From RGIG3002 sp964449325 (lineage in GTDB: Bacteria > Bacillota > Clostridia > Lachnospirales > Lachnospiraceae), in assembly GCA_964449325.1 (NCBI GenBank), contig CAYUYJ010000005.1, positions 62,001-126,000 of the forward strand: a stretch of DNA of 64,000 nucleotides. The letters run 5' to 3'. Every line of letters begins with the position of its first letter. Positions within the stretch are counted from its first letter, which is position 1. A program made the position numbers and the translations under genes. Shown here one piece after another: positions 17,696 through 25,682 of the stretch. A model generated the notes under the pieces. That model saw only the letters and a list, made by a program, of their open reading frames with translations, had not been told where the DNA came from and did not search any database.

Positions 17696-18538
17696 ATGTT
17701 GGATGAATATGTAAAAACGGGATATTTGGATTATGATTTTCGTTTGTTTCATTTGAAGGATAATGTAGAGAGAGAATACAAATATCATTATCATGATTTC
17801 GATAAAATCTTGTTTTTCATTAACGGCAGAGTCAACTATGTGATTGAGGGAAAATCCTATGAGTTAAAGCCTTATGATATTGTTTTTGTGAACAGACAGG
17901 AAATCCATAAACCGGAGGTTGATTTTTCTGTACCTTATGAGAGGTATATTTTGTATATATCTCCGGAATTTCTGGAAAAAGAAGGAGCAGAAATGTGTAA
18001 TCTCCGCGCCTGTTTTGAAAGTGCACGCAGAGAAAAATCCAATGTGATACGGATTGCAGCTATCAAAAATACAAGTTTGCAAAAACAGCTTCGGGAGTTA
18101 GAAGAAGCATTGCAGGAAAAAGAGGAGTATGGAGCAGAATTGTATGGAAAACTGCTGTTTTTACAGTTTATGGTAGAGTTAAACCGTGCCTGCCTGGGGG
18201 AAGAGATGGCTTCTTACAGCCATTCGGCGGTTTACAATGAGAAAATTGTGGCAATTTTGGAATATATCAATCAGCATCTTGGAGAAGAGCTCTCTATTGA
18301 AAATATTGCTTCTGCCTTTTTCTTAAGTAAATATCATATGATGCGGCAGTTTAAAGAAGAAACCGGATATACCATGCATCAGTATATTACCGAGAAACGG
18401 ATTTTGTCAGCGAGAGATATGATTATGAGTGGTGTTCCGTCAACGAAGGCAAGTTTGGAGTGCGGATTTTCGGATTATTCTACATTTCTTCGGGCATTTC
18501 AGAAACGGATGAAGAAAAATCCCAGTGAATTTCGTTAA
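17696..18538 (+). CDS. AraC family transcriptional regulator
   Basis: 280 aa. The N-terminal cupin-like sensing domain (about 20-110) has HYHDFDKILFFINGRVNYVIEGK and ELKPYDIVFVNRQEIHKP. The C-terminal double helix-turn-helix (about 180-280) has LSIENIASAFFLSKYHMMRQF and GFSDYSTFLRAFQKRMKKNP. AGAAAGGA lies before ATG 17696. The ligand and targets are unknown; the divergent gene at 17164-17472 is a candidate target. Confidence 0.92.
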   Translation: MLDEYVKTGYLDYDFRLFHLKDNVEREYKYHYHDFDKILFFINGRVNYVIEGKSYELKPYDIVFVNRQEIHKPEVDFSVPYERYILYISPEFLEKEGAEMCNLRACFESARREKSNVIRIAAIKNTSLQKQLRELEEALQEKEEYGAELYGKLLFLQFMVELNRACLGEEMASYSHSAVYNEKIVAILEYINQHLGEELSIENIASAFFLSKYHMMRQFKEETGYTMHQYITEKRILSARDMIMSGVPSTKASLECGFSDYSTFLRAFQKRMKKNPSEFR

Positions 18539-18570
18539 TCTTTTGAATTTGAGCTGTGTAGGCTGTGTAG

Positions 18571-18617
18571 GCTGTCAAGAAAAAATACTTGACAGCTTGC
18601 TTTGCATATAGTATGAT
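18571..18617 (+). promoter_or_regulatory. Promoter of ylxM-ffh overlapped by a hairpin
   Basis: TTGACA at 18589-18594, a 17-nt spacer and TATGAT at 18612-18617. The -35 box lies in the right arm of a 9-bp inverted repeat, GCTGTCAAG (18571-18579) with CTTGACAGC (18588-18596). Two tandem copies of GCTGTGTAG precede it. The dyad could be an operator for a repressor. Confidence 0.75.
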
Positions 18618-18667
18618 ACCAAAGGTGCGAGTCAGCAGAGCAAACATTTTATTAGGATGTGACCGAT

Positions 18668-19021
18668 ATGGAAAAGATTGTAGAACAGGGACTTCTCTAT
18701 GATTTTTACGGAGAACTTTTAAATGACCATCAGAAAATGATTTTTGAGTCGGCAGTCTACAATGATATGTCTCTTAGTGAAATTGCTGACGAACAGGGCA
18801 TCAGCAGACAGGGTGTACATGATTTGCTGAAACGCTGTAACAAAACGCTGGAAGGGTATGAAAGCAAGTTGCATTTGGTAGAAAAATTTCAGAATGCAAA
18901 AGAAAAGATTTATCAGATTCATCAGCTTACCGACCATGCAGGAAGCAGCGGTAAAGAAGAACTGCACATCCAGTTAGAGCAGATTAAAAAGCTCTCAAAT
19001 GAAATTTTGCAGGAATTGTAG
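18668..19021 (+). CDS. ylxM: YlxM-like SRP-associated DNA-binding-type protein
   Basis: 117 aa; MEKIVEQGLLYDFYGELL and a sigma-like helix-turn-helix, MSLSEIADEQGISRQGVHDLLK, are diagnostic of the YlxM/UPF0122 family, encoded just before ffh in most Firmicutes. ATG 18668 is preferred to the in-frame GTG 18659, which abuts the AGGA at 18654-18657. YlxM is reported to modulate SRP GTPase activity in related bacteria. Confidence 0.92.
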   Translation: MEKIVEQGLLYDFYGELLNDHQKMIFESAVYNDMSLSEIADEQGISRQGVHDLLKRCNKTLEGYESKLHLVEKFQNAKEKIYQIHQLTDHAGSSGKEELHIQLEQIKKLSNEILQEL

Positions 19022-19070
19022 GAAGTAAAAAGAAAAGACAGCGGTATTTGGAAGCTAAAGTGAGGAACCT

Positions 19071-20435
19071 ATGGCATTTGAAAGTTTAACGGATAAACTA
19101 CAGAATGTATTTAAAAACTTAAGAAGCAAGGGACGTCTCACAGAGGAAGATGTGAAGGCGGCGCTGAAAGAAGTAAAGATGGCTCTTTTAGAGGCAGACG
19201 TAAACTTCAAGGTAGTAAAGCAGTTTGTGAAATCCGTAGAGGAACGTGCGGTAGGAAGCGATGTTTTAAATGGTCTGAATCCCGGACAGATGGTTATCAA
19301 AATTGTAAACGAAGAAATGATTGCCCTGATGGGTTCTGAAACCACGGAGATTCAGTTACAGCCAGGAAAAGCCATTACGGTCATTATGATGTGTGGTTTA
19401 CAGGGTGCCGGTAAAACAACGACCACGGCAAAGATTGCCGGGAAGCTGAAATTAAAAGGTAAGAAACCGCTTCTTGTGGCCTGTGATATTTACCGTCCGG
19501 CAGCGATTAAACAGTTGCAGGTAAACGGGGAAAAGCAGGATGTTGAGGTGTTCTCCATGGGAGAAAACCATAAGCCGGTGAATATTGCCAAGGCAGCCTT
19601 GGAACATGCGGAAAAGAACGGACATAATGTTGTGATTCTGGATACGGCAGGACGTCTTCATATTGATGAAGCCATGATGGAAGAACTACAGGAAATCAAA
19701 GCAGGTGTAGAAGTACATCAGACACTTTTGGTAGTAGATGCCATGACCGGACAGGATGCCGTTAACGTAGCGAAGGAATTTGACGAAAAGGTTGGCGTGG
19801 ACGGTGTTGTTTTATCCAAGATGGATGGCGATACCAGAGGTGGTGCGGCACTTTCCGTAAAAGCCGTAACCGGGAAACCGATTCTGTATGTTGGTATGGG
19901 AGAAAAGCTTTCCGATTTGGAACAGTTTTATCCGGACCGTATGGCAAGTCGTATTTTGGGAATGGGCGATGTGTTAAGCCTGATTGATAAGGTACAGGCA
20001 AACCTTGACATCGATGAAGAAAAAGAAAAGAAAATGGCTGCCAACATGAAGAAGGGTAAATTCGATTTTGAAGATTACCTAGAGAGCATGAAGCAGATGA
20101 AGAATATGGGTGGTATTTCCAGTATTTTAAGTATGATGCCGGGAATCGGCGGCAAGATGGGGGATATCGAATCCATGATTGATGAAAAGCAACTTGCACG
20201 GACGGAAGCAATTGTACTTTCCATGACACCGGAGGAACGTCGGAATCCGAAGCTGTTAAATCCAAGTCGCAAGCATCGTATTGCAAAAGGCGCAGGACTT
20301 GACATTAGTCAGGTAAATCGGTTTATTAAGCAGTTCGAGCAGAGTCAGAAAATGATGAAACAGTTCGGCGGTATGGGCGGCAAGAAAGGCAGAGGTCTTT
20401 TTGGCGGCATGGGTGGAATGAAATTCCCGTTTTAA
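19071..20435 (+). CDS. ffh: Signal recognition particle protein Ffh
   Basis: 454 aa GTPase binding signal sequences and 4.5S RNA. NG domain with GLQGAGKTTTTAKIAGKL, DIYRPAAIKQL, DTAGRLHIDEAMM and SKMDGDTRGG; Met-rich M domain from about residue 325 to the end, including KQFGGMGGKKGRGLFGGMGG. Complete and of usual length; operon with ylxM. Confidence 0.97.
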   Translation: MAFESLTDKLQNVFKNLRSKGRLTEEDVKAALKEVKMALLEADVNFKVVKQFVKSVEERAVGSDVLNGLNPGQMVIKIVNEEMIALMGSETTEIQLQPGKAITVIMMCGLQGAGKTTTTAKIAGKLKLKGKKPLLVACDIYRPAAIKQLQVNGEKQDVEVFSMGENHKPVNIAKAALEHAEKNGHNVVILDTAGRLHIDEAMMEELQEIKAGVEVHQTLLVVDAMTGQDAVNVAKEFDEKVGVDGVVLSKMDGDTRGGAALSVKAVTGKPILYVGMGEKLSDLEQFYPDRMASRILGMGDVLSLIDKVQANLDIDEEKEKKMAANMKKGKFDFEDYLESMKQMKNMGGISSILSMMPGIGGKMGDIESMIDEKQLARTEAIVLSMTPEERRNPKLLNPSRKHRIAKGAGLDISQVNRFIKQFEQSQKMMKQFGGMGGKKGRGLFGGMGGMKFPF

Positions 20436-20447
20436 GTTTGATAGAAT

Positions 20448-20472
20448 CAGAAAAGTAACATTTTCTGTTTTT
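20448..20472 (+). terminator. Weak terminator after ffh
   Basis: CAGAAAA pairs with TTTTCTG around GTAACA and is followed by five T. AT-rich, so probably leaky. Confidence 0.5.
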
Positions 20473-20519
20473 ATATAAAAATAAGGTTTATGTTTAATAT
20501 TACACGGAGGTGAAATGTA

Positions 20520-20765
20520 ATGGCAGTAAAAATCAGATTAAGAAGAATGGGTCAGAAGAAAGCTCCTTTCTATAGAATCGTTGTTTCAGATTCCCGCTCT
20601 CCGAGAGATGGAAAGTTCATCGAAGAAATCGGAACTTATGATCCTAACACAGATCCAAGCCAGTTCAAGGTAAATGAGGAGTTAGCTAAAAAATGGTTAG
20701 CAAACGGTGCTCAGCCTACAGAAGTAGTTGCTAAAATCTTCAAAGCAGCCGGCATTGAGAAATAA
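20520..20765 (+). CDS. rpsP: 30S ribosomal protein S16
   Basis: 81 aa starting MAVKIRLRRMGQKKAPFYR with the S16 signature VVSDSRSPRDGKFIEEIGTY. GGAGGTGA lies at the right distance. First gene of the rpsP-khpA-rimM-trmD-rplS run. Confidence 0.98.
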   Translation: MAVKIRLRRMGQKKAPFYRIVVSDSRSPRDGKFIEEIGTYDPNTDPSQFKVNEELAKKWLANGAQPTEVVAKIFKAAGIEK

Positions 20766-20800
20766 TAGTGACTTGTTAATCATTCTTTTGGAGGTGGATT

Positions 20801-21028
20801 ATGAAGGAATTAGTTGAAGTAATCGCAAAAGCACTTGTTGATAATCCGGATGAAGTCGTTGTCACAGAAAAAGAAGAAGGAAAGAATGTCACAATCGAAC
20901 TTCATGTTGCTGCGGACGATATGGGAAAAGTAATCGGAAAGCAGGGACGTATTGCGAAAACAATCCGTACTCTTGTGAAAGCAGCATCATCCAAAGACGA
21001 TAAAAGAGTTGATGTGGAAATCATCTAA
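20801..21028 (+). CDS. khpA: KH-domain RNA-binding protein KhpA (YlqC)
   Basis: 75 aa single KH domain with the GKVIGKQGRIAKTIRTLVKA loop. The family binds small RNAs and, with KhpB, affects cell elongation and division in Firmicutes. The position between rpsP and rimM is conserved. TTGGAGGTGG supports ATG 20801. Confidence 0.93.
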   Translation: MKELVEVIAKALVDNPDEVVVTEKEEGKNVTIELHVAADDMGKVIGKQGRIAKTIRTLVKAASSKDDKRVDVEII

Positions 21029-21053
21029 ACATTTAAGTCTATTGACGAGCAAA

Positions 21054-21087
21054 GACCCCATAAACATGAACGAATGTTTATGGGGTC
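21054..21087 (+). promoter_or_regulatory. 14-bp perfect hairpin between khpA and rimM
   Basis: GACCCCATAAACAT (21054-21067) pairs perfectly with ATGTTTATGGGGTC (21074-21087) around GAACGA. No T-run follows, so it is not a typical terminator. It may be an RNase processing or stability site that tunes rpsP-khpA against rimM-trmD. Confidence 0.7.
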
Positions 21088-21130
21088 GCTTATTACAGGA
21101 GAACACGCAAAGACAGAATGGAGTAAAAAT

Positions 21131-21640
21131 ATGGAAGAAAGATTGCAGGTTGGCGTTATCGCTTCAACGCACGGTGTCAGAGGGGAAGTAAAGGTATTCC
21201 CGACGACGGATGATGTAAAGCGGTTTAAACGATTAAAGGAAGTCATTTTGGATACGGGAAAAGAACAACTGCCGCTTGAAATTGAAGGCGTAAAATTCTT
21301 TAAACAGTTTGCCATTTTAAAATTCAAGGGCATTGATAATATAAATGATATTGAAAAATATAAAGGGAAAAGCCTTTTTGTGACAAGGGAAAATGCAGTA
21401 AAACTAAAAAAGGACGAGTATTTCATTGCGGATTTAATGGGGCTTAAGGTTTTGGATGAAGAGGAAAAGGAAATCGGGGTTTTAAAGGATGTGATGGAAA
21501 CCGGGGCCAATGATGTTTACGTGATTGCACTTCATGACGGAAGAGAATTGCTTTTGCCGGCAATCAGGCAGTGTGTACTGGCAGTTGATGTAGAAGAAGG
21601 ATTTATAAAAATTCACATTTTGGAAGGACTTTTGGACTAA
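21131..21640 (+). CDS. rimM: Ribosome maturation factor RimM
   Basis: 169 aa, needed for 30S head maturation and binding S19. The N-terminal domain begins LQVGVIASTHGVRGEVKVFP and the C-terminal PRC-barrel contains DELYFIADLMG-like DEYFIADLMGLKV. ATG 21131 follows TGGAG; upstream in-frame sequence runs through the hairpin and is not RimM-like. It overlaps trmD by 1 nt (TAATG). Confidence 0.95.
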   Translation: MEERLQVGVIASTHGVRGEVKVFPTTDDVKRFKRLKEVILDTGKEQLPLEIEGVKFFKQFAILKFKGIDNINDIEKYKGKSLFVTRENAVKLKKDEYFIADLMGLKVLDEEEKEIGVLKDVMETGANDVYVIALHDGRELLLPAIRQCVLAVDVEEGFIKIHILEGLLD

Positions 21641-23040
21641 TGAATTTTGAAATATTAACGCTTTTCCCAGAGATGGTAGAGAGAGGCTTAAATACCAGTA
21701 TTATCGGCAGAGCGGCGGAACAGGGGATCATTACCGTGAAGGCGCATAACATCCGGGATTATACGTTGGATAAACATAAGAAAACCGATGATTATACTTA
21801 TGGCGGCGGTGCGGGAATGCTGATGCAGGCACAGCCGGTTTATGATTGTTTTCTTGCAGTGCAGGAAGAATTACAAAAAAAGAGTGAAAAAAAACCGAGG
21901 GTGATTTATGTTACTCCACAGGGCAAAACTTTTACCCAGTCCATGGCAGAAGAATTTGCAAAGGAAGAAAATCTTGTCTTTTTGTGCGGGCATTATGAAG
22001 GAGTGGATGAGAGGGTTTTGGAGGAAATAGTTACCGATTATGTGTCCATCGGCGATTATGTGCTGACCGGCGGGGAGCTTGCAGCTATGGTGATGATTGA
22101 TGCGGTGGCAAGACTTGTGGATGGCGTGTTGAATAATGAAGAGTCGGCACAGACAGAGTCCTTTCATAACTGCCTTTTGGAATATCCCCAGTATTCCAGA
22201 CCGGAGGAGTGGAGAGGGAAAAAGGTTCCTGAGGTGCTTTTATCCGGCAATCACAAAAAAATTGAAAGCTGGCGGTTGGAACAGTCTATACAACGGACAA
22301 AGGAACGACGCCCGGATTTATATGAAAAGTATCTGTACCGGAAGGCATGCGAAGAAAAATTGCTGCAAAATAAGCTATTGCATATGGACATGATAGAAGC
22401 TCTTCGTAGAGGAGATGCGGAAATTCTCTATTTCGGAGAAGAGGGTGTCCTTTTAAAAGAAAAAAATAATGGTGTGCATATGCTTACCGTATCAGATAAA
22501 GAAAGCGGAGAACGGATATTAGATTGTATCAAAGAAGAAACGCAGCTGTTTGTTTCCCATCAGGAGTTTATGAATGATTATATTTGCAAACGTTTTGGAA
22601 TGAAAATGGAAAGTGAATGTACGCAGGTGGTGTATACGAGAAAAGAACCGTTACCTTTGAAAAAAGAGACCGATATCCGAAGATTGGATATCCGGGAGAT
22701 GGAGAAAGTCTGCGCTCATTATACGCTTTGTGACAAAGACTATATGGAGAATCGGTTAAAATGCGGCGTCATGTATGGAATTTATGAAGAGGGCACACTG
22801 GCAGGATTTATCGGAATGCACAAAGAAGGCAGTATCGGAATGCTGGAGGTTTTTGAGGCATATCGGGGAAAGGGCTTTGGGACAGCCTTGGAAGCCTTTT
22901 ATATTAATCTGCATTTAAAACAGGGCTATACTCCTTTCGGTCAGGTGATTTCCGGTAATAATATTTCTTTCAGACTACAGGAGAAGCTACAGTTGTATCC
23001 TTCAAAAGAAAAGCTTTACTGGATTTACCGGGAAGGTTAG
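21640..23040 (+). CDS. trmD: tRNA (guanine-37-N1)-methyltransferase TrmD fused to a GNAT-like domain
   Basis: 466 aa, about twice the usual TrmD length. Residues 1-240 are a complete TrmD (SAM-dependent m1G37 methylation): GGGAGMLMQ, GHYEGVDERV and the knot YVLTGGELAAMVMIDAVAR are intact. Residues about 250-466 are an extra domain resembling GNAT/FR47 acetyltransferases. It has GIYEEGTLAGFIGMHKEG, the acetyl-CoA loop RGKGFGTALEAF and the motif-B-like NNISFRLQEKL. The reading frame is continuous, with no frameshift or internal stop. ATG overlaps the rimM stop. The substrate of the second domain is unknown. Confidence 0.9.
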   Translation: MNFEILTLFPEMVERGLNTSIIGRAAEQGIITVKAHNIRDYTLDKHKKTDDYTYGGGAGMLMQAQPVYDCFLAVQEELQKKSEKKPRVIYVTPQGKTFTQSMAEEFAKEENLVFLCGHYEGVDERVLEEIVTDYVSIGDYVLTGGELAAMVMIDAVARLVDGVLNNEESAQTESFHNCLLEYPQYSRPEEWRGKKVPEVLLSGNHKKIESWRLEQSIQRTKERRPDLYEKYLYRKACEEKLLQNKLLHMDMIEALRRGDAEILYFGEEGVLLKEKNNGVHMLTVSDKESGERILDCIKEETQLFVSHQEFMNDYICKRFGMKMESECTQVVYTRKEPLPLKKETDIRRLDIREMEKVCAHYTLCDKDYMENRLKCGVMYGIYEEGTLAGFIGMHKEGSIGMLEVFEAYRGKGFGTALEAFYINLHLKQGYTPFGQVISGNNISFRLQEKLQLYPSKEKLYWIYREG

Positions 23041-23081
23041 CAAGAAAGCAGAAAAAATGCAGATAATGTGTGAAAATTCAC

Positions 23082-23186
23082 TTGCAAAGCATGGGTGAAT
23101 ATGGTAAACTAATACACGTTGTGAAAATAGATGGTCCTCTGTTACCATAGTGGTATTAAGAACATCCAAGATTAAGGAGGCACACA
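23082..23186 (+). promoter_or_regulatory. Promoter and structured leader of rplS
   Basis: TTGCAA 23082-23087, a 17-nt spacer and TAAACT 23105-23110, then a leader of about 70 nt. ATGGT pairs with ACCAT around CCTCTGTT (about 23131-23148). The position fits the L19 autoregulatory leader known in Firmicutes, but I cannot match its consensus by eye. Confidence 0.5.
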
Positions 23187-23534
23187 ATGAACGATATTAT
23201 TAAAAGCATTGAAGCAGAGCAGTTAAAGGCAGAAGTACCGGAATTCCGTGTTGGTGATACTGTAAAAGTTTACGGTAAAATCAAAGAAGGTAACCGTGAA
23301 AGAATCCAGGTTTTTGAAGGCGTTGTTTTGAAAAAACAGGGTGGAAGCAACAGAGCTACTTTCACAGTAAGAAAAACTTCCAACGGAATCGGTGTAGAAA
23401 AGACATGGCCGCTTCATTCTCCCAACGTTGAAAAGGTAGAAGTAGTCAGAAACGGTAAAGTAAGAAGAGCAAAACTGAACTACTTAAGAGATCGTGTTGG
23501 TAAGAAAGCTAAAGTTAAAGAATTAGTAAAATAA
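23187..23534 (+). CDS. rplS: 50S ribosomal protein L19
   Basis: 115 aa with the L19 signature FRVGDTVKVYGKIKEGNRER and RRAKLNYLRDRVGKKAKVKE at the end. AAGGAGG precedes the ATG. Followed by a terminator. Confidence 0.98.
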   Translation: MNDIIKSIEAEQLKAEVPEFRVGDTVKVYGKIKEGNRERIQVFEGVVLKKQGGSNRATFTVRKTSNGIGVEKTWPLHSPNVEKVEVVRNGKVRRAKLNYLRDRVGKKAKVKELVK

Positions 23535-23544
23535 CAATCGGGTG

Positions 23545-23579
23545 AAAGGGATAATTACTTTATGTAGTTATCCTTTTTT
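23545..23579 (+). terminator. Terminator after rplS
   Basis: GGATAA (23549-23554) pairs with TTATCC (23568-23573), preceded by an A-run and followed by six T. Confidence 0.8.
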
Positions 23580-23655
23580 CTTTTAATGAGTCTGAAAATG
23601 TGGTATACTTCGGATAGTGCTTTAACAGTAGAAGGAAAATAAGGAAAGCGGATTT

Positions 23656-24237
23656 ATGGGAAGAAATAAAGGACTCAGTTTTTATAAAAGAAAAAAGAAA
23701 ATCAGTTCCAATTTAGTGAAGGAAATTTTCGGTTGGATATTTGGTATTTTCGTAAGTATTCTTCTGGCATTTGTGACAGTGTATTGTGTAGGGATGACAA
23801 CCAGTGTCATCGGTGTGTCCATGGAGCCCGAATTATACAGCGGACAGACGATTTTAATCAATCGTTTTATTTATAAACTTTCTTCTCCGAAAAGGGATGA
23901 TGTTATCGTATTTCTGCCAAACGGCAACCAAAATTCCCATTACTATGTAAAGAGAGTTGTTGCAGTTCCGGGTGATACGGTGCAGATTGTAGGAGGAATT
24001 CTCCATGTAAACGGAGAGGCTGCTGACTCCGAGGAGTACGATAAAATGGCAGATGCGGGAATTGCGGAAAATGAAATCACATTGAAGTCTTCGGAATATT
24101 TTGTGCTGGGAGATAACCGCAATAACAGTGAAGACAGTCGTTCCGCTAATATAGGTGTAGTAAATGCAAAAGATATTATCGGAAAAGCGTGGTTTCATCT
24201 GATGTCACCGGAAACGGGAATCGGATTTATAAAATAA
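23656..24237 (+). CDS. lepB: Signal peptidase I (first copy)
   Basis: 193 aa. Basic N-terminus, one membrane segment (about 27-47), then the catalytic serine in GVSMEP (Ser55) and the catalytic lysine in YVKRVVAVPGD (Lys99). GDNRNNSEDSR (box E) is present. Type I single-TM enzyme that cleaves signal peptides outside the membrane. An extended -10 (TGTGGTATACT, 23600-23609) precedes it. It shares the locus with a second copy at 25129. Confidence 0.94.
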   Translation: MGRNKGLSFYKRKKKISSNLVKEIFGWIFGIFVSILLAFVTVYCVGMTTSVIGVSMEPELYSGQTILINRFIYKLSSPKRDDVIVFLPNGNQNSHYYVKRVVAVPGDTVQIVGGILHVNGEAADSEEYDKMADAGIAENEITLKSSEYFVLGDNRNNSEDSRSANIGVVNAKDIIGKAWFHLMSPETGIGFIK

Positions 24238-24272
24238 AGGGAGTGCGTGAAGAAACGCAGAAGGGAGTAAGG

Positions 24273-25136
24273 ATGAATTATCAGTGGTATCCCGGACATA
24301 TGACGAAAGCGAAAAGGATGATGCAGGAAAACATCAAACTGATTGATTTGGTGATAGAACTTGTGGACGCAAGAATTCCGTTAAGCAGTCGGAATCCGGA
24401 TATTGATGAATTAGGAAAAAATAAAGCAAGAGTGATTCTTTTAAATAAATCGGATTTGGCAGATAAACGACAGAATCTGAAATGGATGGAATATTTTACC
24501 GAAAAGGGCTTTCATGTGCTGGAAATCAATTCCAAGTCCGGTGCAGGGATGAAAGCCATTCAGGGAATGGTACAGGAGGCATGCAAGGAAAAAATAGAGC
24601 GGGATAGAAAACGGGGGATTCTGAATCGTCCGGTACGTGCTATGGTGGTGGGAATTCCCAATGTAGGGAAATCCACATTTATCAATTCCTTTGCCGGAAA
24701 AGCCTGTACAAAAACCGGAAATAAACCCGGTGTCACAAAAGGAAAACAATGGATTCGGTTGAATAAAAGTCTGGAGCTTCTGGATACGCCCGGAATTTTG
24801 TGGCCGAAGTTTGAAGATCAGGCAGTAGGAATGCGGTTGGCATTTATCGGCTCCATGAATGACGAAGTTTTGCACATGGATGAGTTGGCGGCAGAATTAA
24901 TTGCATTTCTGATTGACAATTATCCGGGACTTTTGAAGGAACGTTACGGAGTAGAAGAAAATTTGAATAAATTTGAGTTACTGACAAAAATTTGTATCAG
25001 CCGCCGTTGCTTTAAGAAGGGAGAAGAACCGGATATAGAAAAGGCTGCTGCCATGCTGATGGAGGATTTCAGAAGCGGAAAATTAGGAAAAATCACGTTA
25101 GAGTTTCCGGAAGGGATGAAGGGTACCGATGAATAA
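24273..25136 (+). CDS. rbgA: Ribosome biogenesis GTPase RbgA (YlqF)
   Basis: 287 aa circularly permuted GTPase acting in late 50S assembly. MNYQWYPGHMTKAKR is the family N-terminus; G4 (LNKSD) precedes G1 (GIPNVGKSTFIN) and G3 (DTPGILWP), proving the permuted order. ATG 24273 follows AGGGAGTAAGG; upstream in-frame sequence overlaps lepB. Its end overlaps the next lepB by 8 nt, so translation is coupled. Confidence 0.95.
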   Translation: MNYQWYPGHMTKAKRMMQENIKLIDLVIELVDARIPLSSRNPDIDELGKNKARVILLNKSDLADKRQNLKWMEYFTEKGFHVLEINSKSGAGMKAIQGMVQEACKEKIERDRKRGILNRPVRAMVVGIPNVGKSTFINSFAGKACTKTGNKPGVTKGKQWIRLNKSLELLDTPGILWPKFEDQAVGMRLAFIGSMNDEVLHMDELAAELIAFLIDNYPGLLKERYGVEENLNKFELLTKICISRRCFKKGEEPDIEKAAAMLMEDFRSGKLGKITLEFPEGMKGTDE

Positions 25137-25668
25137 GACATTAAAGGAAATACTGAGTACGAGTTTGTATCTGCTGATTGTGCTCTGTCTTACCTGGCTG
25201 TGCATTACTTTTGTGGGACAGCGGACACAGGTAAGCGGCAGTTCTATGGAGAATACATTGAGTGATGGAGATAATCTGATTGTCGATAAAATTACCTATC
25301 GATTTAAACAGCCGGAGCGGTTTGATATTATTGTATTTCCCTTTGCTTATGAGCAGGATACCTATTACATAAAAAGAATTATCGGTCTTCCCGGAGAAAC
25401 GGTGCGGATTGATGAAGAGGGAAAAATATATATTAATGAGGAACCGTTGGTGGAATCCTACGGCAGAACTGTTATTGCAGACCCCGGCAGGGCATTGGAT
25501 GGTATTACTTTAGGTGAAGAGGAATATTTTGTGCTTGGCGATAACAGGAATGACAGTGTGGACAGCCGTACCGAGGTAGTCGGCAACATTAAGAAAGAAA
25601 ATATCGTTGGTCGTGCATGGATTCGTATCTGGCCATTAGACAAATTCGGAGTATTGAAACACCAATAG
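25129..25668 (+). CDS. lepB: Signal peptidase I (second copy)
   Basis: 179 aa. Membrane segment about 9-28; catalytic Ser39 in SGSSMENTL and Lys82 in YIKRIIGLPGE; GDNRNDSVDSR box E. It differs clearly from the copy at 23656, so the two probably differ in specificity or are alternative copies. It begins inside rbgA and ends 14 nt before rnhB. Confidence 0.94.
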   Translation: MNKTLKEILSTSLYLLIVLCLTWLCITFVGQRTQVSGSSMENTLSDGDNLIVDKITYRFKQPERFDIIVFPFAYEQDTYYIKRIIGLPGETVRIDEEGKIYINEEPLVESYGRTVIADPGRALDGITLGEEEYFVLGDNRNDSVDSRTEVVGNIKKENIVGRAWIRIWPLDKFGVLKHQ

Positions 25669-25682
25669 AAAAGGAAGCGGAT

